Shown: positions 1-8,678, counted from the first letter of the stretch. The stretch: 28,656 nucleotides of DNA from Planctomycetota bacterium (GCA_027063065.1 JAMOSO010000054.1:1-28656), one strand, 5' to 3'. Notes: generated by a model not told the origin, from the sequence alone. A program made the numbers and translations.

Positions 1-183
1 ATTCAGTGTTATTATCAAAGGATATCTGCAACCGGACTTGTTTCGGACTAAGTCTGAGAAAACAGAGAATACCGACTCAAACAGAGAATAATATTCGGAT
101 AATAGAGAGAATCAGGTGGCTGGAGAGTGGTTCCGGAAAGATGTCAAAACAGCCCAAACCCTTTGAATACAAGGGAAAAAGAA
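1..183. other. Unassigned left edge
   Basis: I recognise no gene here. The stretch looks less AT-rich than the rest of the window. It holds a direct repeat, AACAGAGAATA at 61-71 and 80-90, and a small possible hairpin around 44-58. One plus-strand frame is open from base 2 to a stop at 89-91 and could be the last 29 codons of a gene outside the window, but nothing in it is recognisable. Confidence 0.3.
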
Positions 184-232
184 AACCTGTCTACCTAGAG
201 TTTTTCTCTGAAGAGACGGGTTGGTTTTTTTT
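184..232. terminator. Bidirectional rho-independent terminator after ssrA
   Basis: A 9-bp stem (184-192 with 214-222, one G-U pair) encloses an inner AGAG/CTCT stem (197-200 with 206-209). On the minus strand it begins just downstream of the tmRNA CCA end and is followed by a T-rich run, so it should end ssrA transcription. On the plus strand it is followed by eight T residues (225-232), so it could also stop a transcript entering from the left. Confidence 0.75.
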
Positions 233-234
233 GA

Positions 235-585
235 TGGTGGAGGCGCCGGGGATCGAACCCGGGTCCTGAAGGAGTTTTCTAAAGGCATCTACATGCTTAT
301 TTTGTTTTTTGATTTAAGATTTTCAATCTCCAACAAACAGGATAGAGAAAAGCCGATTTTGCAATCATTTTTGCCATAATGTCACAAACACCCACTATGA
401 CTAGTCCGCTAGTGTTAGTTGAAAATATTCGCAGACACATATTCCCAACTCGGCTGCTTTAATTAAGCTGCCATTGCGTATTGATAATCGTTACCAATTA
501 TTGTTTTTCAGGTTTTTACGAGGCCACCTGAACCCTCGGCATGCAACCAGAAGATCCGTCAAACAGTCGAATCCAATTCGCCCCC
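235..585 (-). ncRNA. ssrA: Transfer-messenger RNA (tmRNA), one-piece form
   Basis: tmRNA rescues ribosomes stalled on broken mRNAs and tags the unfinished protein for proteolysis. The 5' end (at 585) reads GGGGGCG and pairs with the CGCCTCC that precedes the encoded ACCA at the 3' end (235), giving a 7-bp acceptor stem with one G-U pair. The conserved GGATTCGAC block follows the 5' stem, and the T-arm contains GGTTCGATCC. The tag frame runs from 495 down to the stop at 463-465: GGT AAC GAT TAT CAA TAC GCA ATG GCA GCT TAA, encoding (A)GNDYQYAMAA, where the leading Ala comes from the charged tmRNA. The tRNA-like 5' and 3' halves are in the normal order, so this is not the permuted two-piece form usual in Alphaproteobacteria. 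A promoter lies upstream and a terminator downstream. The clpS-clpA pair in this window encodes a likely consumer of tagged proteins. Confidence 0.96.
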
Positions 586-624
586 ACTTGTCAAAGAAAT
601 TGAATAAACATTCAAAGTTTGCTT

Positions 625-652
625 AGTGTAGCGATAATTTATTACTTGTCTA
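625..652 (-). promoter_or_regulatory. Likely ssrA promoter
   Basis: On the minus strand, TAGACA (652-647) and TACACT (630-625) are separated by 16 bases and resemble sigma-70 -35 and -10 boxes. They would start a transcript with a leader of a little over 30 bases before the mature tmRNA 5' end at 585. The leader can fold at TTGAAT/ATTCAA. The site fills the gap between the U32 gene stop (669) and ssrA. It is identified by motif only. Confidence 0.5.
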
Positions 653-668
653 TACTTTAAATTTATGT

Positions 669-2804
669 TTAAACCATTTCGCGGTCATAATTAAATAAAC
701 TTGTTTTTATATTTTTGGATTTCACTTTGCTTTGATCCTTATATATATGATATTGTGTATTGGCCGGTATCTCAAATGCCACTTCTGGATAAACTATTTG
801 ACGTCCACGTTCATGTATTACATTAAATGTGGTGCCACGTCCATCTTGTATTTCACCAGATTGGGCTGTACTGGCTCTTGTTTGTAATAGGGGTAAAAGA
901 CCAAATTGGTAAATTTCTGCAACTTTGCCATATTTGTTTAATATTAAATCTAAAACAGGCTTTTCCAGCTCTGGCCATAACTGAATTTTATTAGCACCCC
1001 AGGTTAAAATTTCTTTTATAGCTAAAGCATTTGTAATAGGCAATGGGAAAGATGTGGAAATAATTAAATTTTTATTTTTATAAGGTTTTAATAATTCAAA
1101 ATAAAATATACTGGTTATTCTAAAATTTCGTATGCCATTATTAATTGCTGTTTTGATTTGTTTTTTTATATCATCAATATCATCTGGAAAAACAGGATGA
1201 GGCAATAATGTTTCATTGATATTATCTATTAATACTAGGTTATCTTTTGTGCAGATTGCTAATTGCGGTTTGTTTGGTTTGCCAGCATATCTTAAATCAA
1301 CTTTATTAAAAAGTTTGTGACCATCAAATATGGGCAATGCAATATTGGCTGTTTGTAAATACTCAAAAAATGCTTGGCGACATTTTCTGATGTCGCGTTG
1401 TTGGATAAACAAATTGCCATCTATGGCTACTGTTTTAGCTATGGCAAAAGATTTATTAAAATTGTTTTTACAAAATTCATCAACGATATATGCAGCGTCA
1501 ACTGGACGAGATTTTGCTTTGGCAATATCACAAGAATAATGCCATAAGTGATTTGCAATTTTAATTTGCCATCCTTTATTATCTATTTTTATATCGACAG
1601 GAAATCCTATAGAAGCAGGGGGCAATTTACTAATATCGACATCTTTTGGTTTTGTACCAGTTTTATATACTCGTGATCGGGAGGGTATTTCTTTATCACA
1701 AAAAACAGTACCGATTTGTCCTCGTTTTAAGTATTTTGTATCTCTATTATTGTAGCCAAGTTTAGTAACACTTAGTAAAGGTCCCTCATCACCAGATAGT
1801 GGTTGAACTCTAATAGTATCCCCAATTTTTAATGTTGATGATACTTTAACGTCAAAACCAGTTTCTGAAATCTTAACTACATCGCCAATAATCATACCAG
1901 AAACACCAATACGGGTATGTTCTAATACATTAGTTTGGCTTTCTTTTGTAGTAAAACCACCTGACCATTTGCGTCCCATAGAACCTGATAAAATATTGCG
2001 TGCTTTTTTTATCACTTGATTTTCTTCGCCAAGTTTTGCATCAAGTAACATTCTATAGGCGCTAACAGTAGAGCTGACATAATCTGATTTTCGCATGCGG
2101 CCTTCAATTTTAAGACTATCTATACCTATTTTTTTAAAGGTTGCAATATGATCTAGCGTGTATAAATCATTGGCAGAAAAGAAAAACCCATTACCATTTT
2201 CACTGTGGTAGCGTCTGCGACAAGGTTGTTTGCAACGACCTCGATTGCCACTGTGTCCACCCATCCAAGATGACCATAGGCATGTGCCTGACAAACTACA
2301 ACATAAAGAACCGTGAACAAAAACTTCTAATTCTGCTTTTGTGTTTTGTTTTATTTGTTTTAGTTCATCAATTGTTAATTGACGTTCTAAAATAATGCGG
2401 TTTATTCCTTGTGAATTTAGATAATTAACACCTTGAGCATTATGAATGCCCATTTGTGTTGATGCATGGATTGGTACTTGTGGTAAATAGGTTTTTAAAT
2501 AATTTAGAATACCAAAATCTTGAATTATAAAAGCGTCTGGTTTGCAGCTAGCTGCTTTGTCCAACAGAGTTGCAGCATCTTCTAGTTCATTATCTTTAAC
2601 TAAAGTATTAAAAGTAATATAAACCTTTTTTTTGTATTTTCTGGCATAGGCAGTTAGTTGTGATAATTCTTCTATGCTAAAATTAATGTTGCGTTCACGG
2701 GCATTAAATTTTTCTAAGCCGGCATAAACTGCGTCTGCACCACATTCAAAGGCGGTGATGGCGGTAGTTAAATTTGAAGCTGGGGATAATAGTTCAGGTA
2801 TCAT
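669..2804 (-). CDS. U32-family peptidase-like protein (RlhA-type RNA hydroxylase family)
   Basis: The 711-residue protein belongs to the U32 family, whose characterised members include RlhA (23S rRNA C2501 hydroxylation) and tRNA hydroxylation proteins; some relatives are called collagenases. Residues 1-250 carry the U32 core. It includes EVFVHGSLCCSLSGTC (160-175), a glycine-rich block with GNRGRCKQPCRRRY (186-199), and SLKIEGRM (230-237). Cysteines 168/169, 175, 191 and 195 fit the cluster expected to bind a metal or Fe-S centre. The long C-terminal part (about 270-711) matches the size of the extended RlhA-type members (about 650 residues in E. coli). The start overlaps the end of bshA by 11 bases, so the gene is probably translationally coupled to the bacillithiol operon. 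The RNA substrate cannot be told from sequence. Confidence 0.85.
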   Translation of the reverse strand: MIPELLSPASNLTTAITAFECGADAVYAGLEKFNARERNINFSIEELSQLTAYARKYKKKVYITFNTLVKDNELEDAATLLDKAASCKPDAFIIQDFGILNYLKTYLPQVPIHASTQMGIHNAQGVNYLNSQGINRIILERQLTIDELKQIKQNTKAELEVFVHGSLCCSLSGTCLWSSWMGGHSGNRGRCKQPCRRRYHSENGNGFFFSANDLYTLDHIATFKKIGIDSLKIEGRMRKSDYVSSTVSAYRMLLDAKLGEENQVIKKARNILSGSMGRKWSGGFTTKESQTNVLEHTRIGVSGMIIGDVVKISETGFDVKVSSTLKIGDTIRVQPLSGDEGPLLSVTKLGYNNRDTKYLKRGQIGTVFCDKEIPSRSRVYKTGTKPKDVDISKLPPASIGFPVDIKIDNKGWQIKIANHLWHYSCDIAKAKSRPVDAAYIVDEFCKNNFNKSFAIAKTVAIDGNLFIQQRDIRKCRQAFFEYLQTANIALPIFDGHKLFNKVDLRYAGKPNKPQLAICTKDNLVLIDNINETLLPHPVFPDDIDDIKKQIKTAINNGIRNFRITSIFYFELLKPYKNKNLIISTSFPLPITNALAIKEILTWGANKIQLWPELEKPVLDLILNKYGKVAEIYQFGLLPLLQTRASTAQSGEIQDGRGTTFNVIHERGRQIVYPEVAFEIPANTQYHIYKDQSKVKSKNIKTSLFNYDREMV

Positions 2805-3924
2805 ATTTTATCGTTTTATAATAGAGGTCTGTATATTGTGCGATGATTGTAGTTTCATCAAAATTGTTTTTTGCGTATTCAAAACCAGCTTTTATAAAGG
2901 GGTGATTTTGTTTTTTTTGTAAAATTTCTAAAGCAAAATTTGCCATAGTGTCAATATCGCCTAAGTTAGCTAAATAGCCGTTGTGACCGTGTTTGATTAC
3001 CTCGGGCAATCCACCAACTTTTGATGCAACTACTGGTACACCACAGGCCATAGCTTCTAAGGCAACTAATCCAAAGCTTTCATATTCTGATGGTAACAAC
3101 ATTACATCTGCTTGAGCTAGTAAAGGTTCTACAGCATCAACTACACCACGCCATTGAATATATTTATCAACACTTAAGTCTTTTGCTAACTGTCTAGCTG
3201 CATTGGCGTCTGGGCCATCACCAACTAAAATTAAATTTACATCTAATTTGCGACGGATTATGCTAAATATTTTAATGACATCCATCAGGCGTTTAACAGG
3301 TCTAAAATTGCTGATATGAATAATATTTTGTTTTCTATTTTGTGATTTATTTTTATGTTGATTATATATGATTGAGTGTCTTGCTATATCTACAAAATTA
3401 TAAATAACTTCAATCTTACGGTTAATTTTAAAATGTGATTCTGTTTCTTTTTTAAGGTAATGAGAGACTGCTGTACAGGCATCGCTTTTTCTTATGGCCA
3501 TACTGGTTACGGATTGAAATGCTTGGTTGCGTCCTACTAATGTGATATCTGTGCCGTGTAATGTAGTAATAACTTTTAAATTTAATTCTGGCGCAATATC
3601 TTTTGCCAACAATGCAGCCACAGCAAATGGAATGGCATAATGTGCATGTAAAATTTGTAATTGTTTATTGCGCGCTACTTCTGCTAATTTTGATGCTAAT
3701 GCCAATGTATATGGGTATTGTTCTAGCAATGGATAGGCAGAAATTGGCACTTCATGAAATGAAATATTATTACAAGTAGAATCTAAACGCAGTGGGGCTT
3801 TATAAGATATTAACGCAATCTCATGTCCTTGTTTGGCAAGTTGACATCCAAGTTCAGTAGCCAAGACACCACTACCACCATGGGTTGGGTAGCATGATAT
3901 GCCAATTCTAAGTTTATCTTTCAT
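2794..3924 (-). CDS. bshA: N-acetyl-alpha-D-glucosaminyl L-malate synthase
   Basis: BshA is a GT4-family glycosyltransferase that joins UDP-GlcNAc and L-malate in the first step of bacillithiol synthesis. The 376-residue length is normal for the family. The N-terminal GISCYPTHGGSGVLATELG (8-26), the ILHAHYAIPFAVAALLAK block (about 94-111) and TTLHGTDIT soon after are characteristic BshA segments. The C-terminal half has the GT4 donor-site EX7E motif in YESFGLVALEAMACGVP (about 281-297). It overlaps bshC by 11 bases upstream and the U32 gene by 11 bases downstream. The deacetylase BshB, needed for the second step, is not in this window and must be encoded elsewhere if the pathway is complete. 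Confidence 0.93.
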   Translation of the reverse strand: MKDKLRIGISCYPTHGGSGVLATELGCQLAKQGHEIALISYKAPLRLDSTCNNISFHEVPISAYPLLEQYPYTLALASKLAEVARNKQLQILHAHYAIPFAVAALLAKDIAPELNLKVITTLHGTDITLVGRNQAFQSVTSMAIRKSDACTAVSHYLKKETESHFKINRKIEVIYNFVDIARHSIIYNQHKNKSQNRKQNIIHISNFRPVKRLMDVIKIFSIIRRKLDVNLILVGDGPDANAARQLAKDLSVDKYIQWRGVVDAVEPLLAQADVMLLPSEYESFGLVALEAMACGVPVVASKVGGLPEVIKHGHNGYLANLGDIDTMANFALEILQKKQNHPFIKAGFEYAKNNFDETTIIAQYTDLYYKTIKYDT

Positions 3925-5434
3925 TGTTTAAACTTATTATTTGATGATTGGCAGTGGTTGGCAATGGTAACTCTAATAGATATTTTATTAGGTACGTGCT
4001 ATGTTGCGCGATTAATGAAAAAGGCGATAGCACGCGTTCTTGGGGTGCATTGGGCCATAACGAAATAACACAATTAAGTATTTCTTGAGGACAAATATTA
4101 TTTTGATTTAATCTGACATTATTTAATCTTTTATAAAACATCTGTATATTTTGATATATACTGTCTTTAGTTTTTTTTATTGGATTTTGCAAACTTTTAG
4201 TATCCTTAAAACTATTTAATGTACTTTTAAGTGATTGATAAATATCTAATAATTGTTGATATTTATCAATATCATCATTATTTAAGCACGCATTAAATAT
4301 ATCATTATATTTATATCTATTAATAATTATGTGTTCTGGCGTTACATTTAAAGATTTTAATAATATCAACTGGGCGTTATTTAAAATGCTAAAAGATTCT
4401 CTAAGCTGTAAATATGGTTGTGGTGTTTTTAACAACTTGTATAAAGGTTGCAACATAGCATGATAGGTTAATTCCCCTGGGCCTAAAACATGTGCAATAG
4501 TTGGGGCGATATTATCTAATAAAATAGGGCGTAATGCTGCATCAGTTGAATATTGCTTAGCTGTATTATTTTTTAGCCTTATGCGCATACCATGTTTATC
4601 AAATGTAAATAATCTACCGGCTTGGTTAGGATTAAAAGCAACTGGATAATTATGGAGTTCTAAATCATCAGAGCGTTTGTGTAGTGCTTGCGATATAGCA
4701 GATGTTTTTTTTATCACATCATTAAAAAAATTACTGCTTATTTTATTGATGATGTTAGGTTCAATAACTACTAAACCACATTCTGAAAATAAATTTAACC
4801 AAATTTGATTGGACCAATGACAATAACTTTTAGATTGTGGTATGCTAAAATATTTTAAGGCTTCTTTATAATGTTTAAAGTTATGGTGTGCTTTAGTAAA
4901 CTCTTCAAAAGAGTCTTTAATATTTTGAGATATTTCTAAATCGCTAATTGGCCTACCGATACCATTCCATTTAAATGTTGTTGTTTTTAGTATGCCAGTA
5001 TAATCAACTCTAGTTGCCCGATTAATTTCATCAAAATCATGATCTTCACTGGCTAACCAAAATAAAGGAATAACAGGTATTTTATATTTATCTTCTATTT
5101 GTTTGGATAATTTGATGCAGGTAATTATTTTATACAAAGTGTATAAAGGACCTCCCATAAATCCTGCTTGTTGTCCAGTTGTAATAAATACACAGTTGTT
5201 ATTATCTAATTTATTTATGTTTTTAATACAATTAGGGGATACTTTAAAGTTTTTATGATAATTTAATAAAGCTTTTTTTAATGCCAATCTATTGACGTTA
5301 AATTTTTGTCTTTGTTTTAAAGAAGATTCTATATCTTTATGTGTAAAAAAATTAAAAACTTGATTGTTGCCAGATATATAGTCATTAATAAGGTTACTAT
5401 TATTAATAGATGAAAAATTAATTTTTTTTAACAT
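3914..5434 (-). CDS. bshC: Putative cysteine ligase for bacillithiol synthesis
   Basis: BshC adds cysteine to glucosaminyl-malate in the last step of bacillithiol assembly. Family hallmarks are visible: TTGQQAGFMGGPLYTLYK (residues 85-102) and WLASEDHDFDEIN (about 126-138). I chose the ATG at 5434, giving 506 residues, over the longer frame from 5515. The extra 27 residues would overlap the methyltransferase gene by 88 bases and do not look like BshC. With this start the overlap is only 7 bases, as between the other genes of the cluster. No clear ribosome binding site precedes the ATG, which fits coupled translation. The frame is very AT-rich, with runs of Asn, Ile and Lys, but is uninterrupted and near the family's usual length of 510-540. 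Confidence 0.92.
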   Translation of the reverse strand: MLKKINFSSINNSNLINDYISGNNQVFNFFTHKDIESSLKQRQKFNVNRLALKKALLNYHKNFKVSPNCIKNINKLDNNNCVFITTGQQAGFMGGPLYTLYKIITCIKLSKQIEDKYKIPVIPLFWLASEDHDFDEINRATRVDYTGILKTTTFKWNGIGRPISDLEISQNIKDSFEEFTKAHHNFKHYKEALKYFSIPQSKSYCHWSNQIWLNLFSECGLVVIEPNIINKISSNFFNDVIKKTSAISQALHKRSDDLELHNYPVAFNPNQAGRLFTFDKHGMRIRLKNNTAKQYSTDAALRPILLDNIAPTIAHVLGPGELTYHAMLQPLYKLLKTPQPYLQLRESFSILNNAQLILLKSLNVTPEHIIINRYKYNDIFNACLNNDDIDKYQQLLDIYQSLKSTLNSFKDTKSLQNPIKKTKDSIYQNIQMFYKRLNNVRLNQNNICPQEILNCVISLWPNAPQERVLSPFSLIAQHSTYLIKYLLELPLPTTANHQIISLNNER

Positions 5435-6168
5435 TTTTTTGCAATAATTATTAATCTTGGAGAATGAATAGTTAAATTCTCTGCATCCAATGAACCATAT
5501 AGTTTTATGTCGCAAAAACCAGCTTGATGATACATATCGATAAATTCTTGTGCAGAAAATAATCTGACAGATTCAAAATATTTGTCTATTTGTCCATCTT
5601 TATGTGTGATGGTTGTAGTTTTTTCTACTCGTGGATTTTTTTTTGTGATATTTCTTTTTATTTGTATGATTGTATCATTTTTGATTTTTTCTTCGCTCTT
5701 GACAATGTTTTTTTCAAGATAACTAGGGTTAATTGTATCCATTAACATAATGCCATTTGTTTTTAATCTATTATAAGCACCAGATATAACCTGTTTATTT
5801 TCGCTGTCACTTTTAAAATAACCAAATGAAGTAAACAAAGATAGTATACAATCAAATGTTAATTCTTGTGGGATATATCGCATATCTGCCTGAATCAATT
5901 TTGCGTTAATATCAGCCTCTAATAGTTCTGATTGTGCTTTTTTTAATAAATCACGCGATAAATCTAAGCCACTTAATTTATTAAAACCCAATTGATGCAA
6001 TGCTAATAAATGCCTGCCTGCACCACAGCATAAATCTAAAATTTCAGCATTTTGTTGCAATTTTATTAATTTTGTAACTTTTTCAACATCGTTAAACCCT
6101 TCGTCTTTATTACGATGAGCATATAATTCAAGATATTTATCAGAAAAGTTTTCTTCGTACCAAGCCAT
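5428..6168 (-). CDS. Class I SAM-dependent methyltransferase, candidate bacillithiol N-methyltransferase
   Basis: The 246-residue protein has a class I methyltransferase fold. SAM-binding motif I is ILDLCCGAGRH (43-53), an acidic loop GLDLS follows (67-71), and the post-motif block DCILSLFTSFGYF lies near residues 106-118. It begins at an ATG that shares one base with the stop of the cyclic-nucleotide-binding gene and ends 7 bases inside bshC. In Chlorobi a SAM methyltransferase (NmbA) converts bacillithiol to N-methyl-bacillithiol, so a methyltransferase locked to bshC here suggests the same role. That function is an inference from position: the substrate-binding part alone does not identify it, and a small-molecule or other methyltransferase remains possible. 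Confidence 0.8.
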   Translation of the reverse strand: MAWYEENFSDKYLELYAHRNKDEGFNDVEKVTKLIKLQQNAEILDLCCGAGRHLLALHQLGFNKLSGLDLSRDLLKKAQSELLEADINAKLIQADMRYIPQELTFDCILSLFTSFGYFKSDSENKQVISGAYNRLKTNGIMLMDTINPSYLEKNIVKSEEKIKNDTIIQIKRNITKKNPRVEKTTTITHKDGQIDKYFESVRLFSAQEFIDMYHQAGFCDIKLYGSLDAENLTIHSPRLIIIAKKC

Positions 6169-7178
6169 TAATAATCCATATTTTTTAAGTTTAAAAATTT
6201 TTCATTAGTGTCATTTAATCTTTTTGCTAGATTTAAACACATTTTCATTAAGATATTTGGGTGTTGCGTTCCAAATTTTAGTAAATCCCCACCATCGACA
6301 ACACAAAAAACTGAGGGTTCTTTTGTGATAACTGTAGCAGATCTTGGTTGGCAAAGTAAACCAGACATTTCACCAATTAATGTTCCTGCGGTATTAATTT
6401 CGGCCACTTTAGTTTTATCTATAATTACTGACACTGACCCTTTAAGTAAAATATACATTTCTAAAGAAGTATCGTTTTGCATAAAAAGGGTACTATTGGC
6501 AGGCAGAGATTTTTGATTACTACTGGATTTAACTTCCGCAGTAGTATCAGGTAATTGTAAATTACCATTGCTTTTGTCGTTAAAAATTGTGTCTTGTGTT
6601 TGATTTTGTAAGTTTGTAAATTCAGTATTAATACTACTTAGTTTTTGAGCTAATGATTTGCATAATTTTGCTAATACGATTGGTTGTTTTTTGGCTTGAT
6701 CTAAAATAGCATTACCTTGAAAGGTATAAAATTTGCAATTTGTGATAGTACGTACAGTTGCTGTGCGTGGTTTGTTGGTTAAAATGGCCATTTCGCCTAT
6801 AAAAGTTCCAGAGTCCTCTATTACTGCAATCTGGTGATTATCTTTTAATATCTCAACTTTTCCGCTAAGTAAAATATAAATATCATTACACGTTTGACCT
6901 TCTTTTAATATTTCAATATTAGCATCAACATTTTTTGACATTCTACTTAGTCTTTTAGCGTCTTCGCGTTCGTAGATTTTAATATTATTTTGTACTATTA
7001 AGTGCAATTTAGGTTGCGGTCGTACTACTACAATAAATTTTTCTGGGTTTTTGCACTTGGCTATTATGGCATCAGTTATTACTTCACCAGCTTTAAGAAT
7101 TACATTATGCAATTGTCTATGCTCTCTAAGCGCCCTTAGGCCTGTTGCATATTTTAGAGGAACATGGTTTGATGCCAT
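6168..7178 (-). CDS. Protein with two cyclic-nucleotide-binding domains
   Basis: The 336-residue protein has two CNB domains and no recognised catalytic, channel or DNA-binding domain. Domain one spans about 78-190, with the phosphate-binding cassette around FIGEMAIL and PRTATV (Glu129, Arg138). Domain two spans about 222-330, with GEMSGLL and PRSATV (Glu270, Arg279). Both cassettes keep the Glu and Arg that contact the ribose-phosphate of cAMP or cGMP in the family, so both may bind ligand. The first 75 residues are unassigned and a Ser/Asn/Gln-rich linker (190-225) joins the domains. It lies 5 bases downstream of the aspartate kinase gene and overlaps the methyltransferase by one base. It may be a soluble cyclic-nucleotide sensor acting through a partner; that role is not shown by sequence. 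Confidence 0.82.
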   Translation of the reverse strand: MASNHVPLKYATGLRALREHRQLHNVILKAGEVITDAIIAKCKNPEKFIVVVRPQPKLHLIVQNNIKIYEREDAKRLSRMSKNVDANIEILKEGQTCNDIYILLSGKVEILKDNHQIAVIEDSGTFIGEMAILTNKPRTATVRTITNCKFYTFQGNAILDQAKKQPIVLAKLCKSLAQKLSSINTEFTNLQNQTQDTIFNDKSNGNLQLPDTTAEVKSSSNQKSLPANSTLFMQNDTSLEMYILLKGSVSVIIDKTKVAEINTAGTLIGEMSGLLCQPRSATVITKEPSVFCVVDGGDLLKFGTQHPNILMKMCLNLAKRLNDTNEKFLNLKNMDY

Positions 7179-7183
7179 AAAAT

Positions 7184-8569
7184 TTAATTTTCACATAGTG
7201 CGCGGTGTAATGCTTTTTGCGCATCTTTAAATTGAGTGCGAGAAACAATAAATTGCATATTTGTTTGTCTACTGGTTTGTACTACTGCCAATATATTAAC
7301 ATTAGCATTGGCTAAACCAGACGTGGCTTGGGCTAGTATTCCGGGCTTGGCAATGTTAGAGCCAATAGCACATACAACTGCAACGGGGTTAGTGGTAACA
7401 GATTCAAATTTAGTTTTTAAACTGTTTAATAATTCTTCTGTGCAATCTTGTTCGTTAATGGTCATTGCAATAGTATTGGCGTTGGTAGCTTTACTTACAT
7501 AAGATATTTTATGTTCTTTAAATAATTGCATAATACTTAAATCAAATCCAACTTCACCAACCATTGACGTATCGTGTATGACCAAGTCAATTAAAGAATC
7601 TGATCCTGTAACAATTTCTGTACGGGATTCTGGAGAGATAAATTCCTTTGTAATTAAAGTACCTGTATGTTTAGGATCAAATGCGTTTTTAACTCTGATA
7701 GGTATACCAGCTTGTTCTAATGGTTTTGATGCTTTAGGATGAATAGCTTCCATACCAACATCGGCCAATTGATCAGCTACATCATAGTTTGTATTGCATA
7801 CTGGGCGTACATTTTGCTCTCCCATAATATTAGGGTCGCCAGAACAAAGATGAAATTCTTTATGAATAATTGCCTCGTTAGCTTTTAATTGTACAGCAAT
7901 TTTAGAAAAAGTTACTTCTGAATAACCTCTATCAAACTCACGCATAATACCTTCTGTACCTTTTGCGTATCCTGTAACAAAACAAATTGTTTTGCTAGGA
8001 TTTACATTTTTAAAGCTATCGGCAATGCGTTCATCGATAGTTAGTTGGCGTCTATCATCCCATCCGCTTAAATCAATAACGGTAGAATTGTAGCCTTTTG
8101 CTTGCAACATTAACATTGAATTATATGCACTGTGAGTCTCGCCGATACATGCTAATAGTTCACGGGCAGCTAATAATAATTCTTGGCGTCTGACGTATCC
8201 AGAGTTTTGCACAGCATACATACTTAGTAAGTAGCTCAATGCAGAATCGATACGTTGAGAAATAAATTTGTCCGCCTTGTCGATATCTAATCCAGCATCT
8301 TTATACTGGGCGTTGATTGCGCATAGTTTTTCTTTTAGATTGCGCATAGCTAAAGAAAAATCCTCTTTATGAGCGGCAAATTCAGAATAGACACCAGGTT
8401 GCCCAGTTTTTTTATGTTCTAATAAATCATTAGTTATGCCACCGTAAGCACTTACCACATATATGCGGTTAAATATGTTTTGTTTATCCCATAAAATTAT
8501 ATTTTCTATAATTTCTGGGAAGCGGGTCATTGAAGTTCCGCCAATTTTTTCAACACTTAGCATAGACAT
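7184..8569 (-). CDS. Aspartate kinase
   Basis: Aspartate kinase phosphorylates L-aspartate in the first step of the pathway to lysine, threonine, methionine and diaminopimelate. The kinase domain opens with VEKIGGTSM (6-14), the nucleotide-binding KxGGTS motif, and has SAYGGITNDLL (about 40-50) and TGYAKGTEGIMREFDRGYSE (about 199-218). Two C-terminal ACT-type domains (about 318-380 and 395-450) suggest allosteric control by an amino acid. The VEKIGGTSM start resembles the aspartate kinases linked with ectoine operons more than the common VxKFGGTSV form, yet no ectoine genes are nearby. It is the first gene of the leftward operon. An AAGAG ribosome site precedes ATG 8569; a second in-frame ATG lies two codons in. 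Confidence 0.9.
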   Translation of the reverse strand: MSMLSVEKIGGTSMTRFPEIIENIILWDKQNIFNRIYVVSAYGGITNDLLEHKKTGQPGVYSEFAAHKEDFSLAMRNLKEKLCAINAQYKDAGLDIDKADKFISQRIDSALSYLLSMYAVQNSGYVRRQELLLAARELLACIGETHSAYNSMLMLQAKGYNSTVIDLSGWDDRRQLTIDERIADSFKNVNPSKTICFVTGYAKGTEGIMREFDRGYSEVTFSKIAVQLKANEAIIHKEFHLCSGDPNIMGEQNVRPVCNTNYDVADQLADVGMEAIHPKASKPLEQAGIPIRVKNAFDPKHTGTLITKEFISPESRTEIVTGSDSLIDLVIHDTSMVGEVGFDLSIMQLFKEHKISYVSKATNANTIAMTINEQDCTEELLNSLKTKFESVTTNPVAVVCAIGSNIAKPGILAQATSGLANANVNILAVVQTSRQTNMQFIVSRTQFKDAQKALHRALCEN

Positions 8570-8678
8570 TATATTCTCTTAAAAGTTTATAATAAATCAT
8601 TAAGAATGACGAATGTAAGAGTTTAAATCAAGCTCAAATATTTGAATTTATATTTAAATATGGTACAGTTTTAAAATT
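8570..8678. promoter_or_regulatory. Divergent promoter region between ask and clpS
   Basis: This 109-base gap should hold promoters for both operons. Rightward, TTGAAT (8642-8647) and TACAGT (8664-8669), 16 bases apart, would give a very short clpS leader. Leftward, a TTACAT/TATTAT pair with 18-base spacing precedes the aspartate kinase gene. Both are motif matches in AT-rich DNA and are weak. No riboswitch-like structure fits in the short leader. Confidence 0.35.

Noticed and set aside
2-91. Open frame from the window edge to a stop, possibly the end of a gene
   Set aside because: Only 29 codons with no recognisable motif; it cannot be told from chance.
6-269. An 87-codon open frame on the plus strand ending in EAPGIEPGS
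   Set aside because: The end is the antisense of the tmRNA 3' tRNA-like part, a well-known false protein signature, and the rest crosses the terminator; no family resemblance.
235-585. ssrA as a phage or island attachment site
   Set aside because: No integrase, no duplicated ssrA 3' end and no mobile genes are visible nearby.
5435-5515. Longer bshC start at 5515
   Set aside because: It would overlap the methyltransferase by 88 bases with non-family sequence; ATG 5434 matches the spacing of the operon.
8570-8678. Lysine riboswitch ahead of aspartate kinase
   Set aside because: The leader is at most about 100 bases and shared with a divergent promoter, too short and lacking the expected helices.
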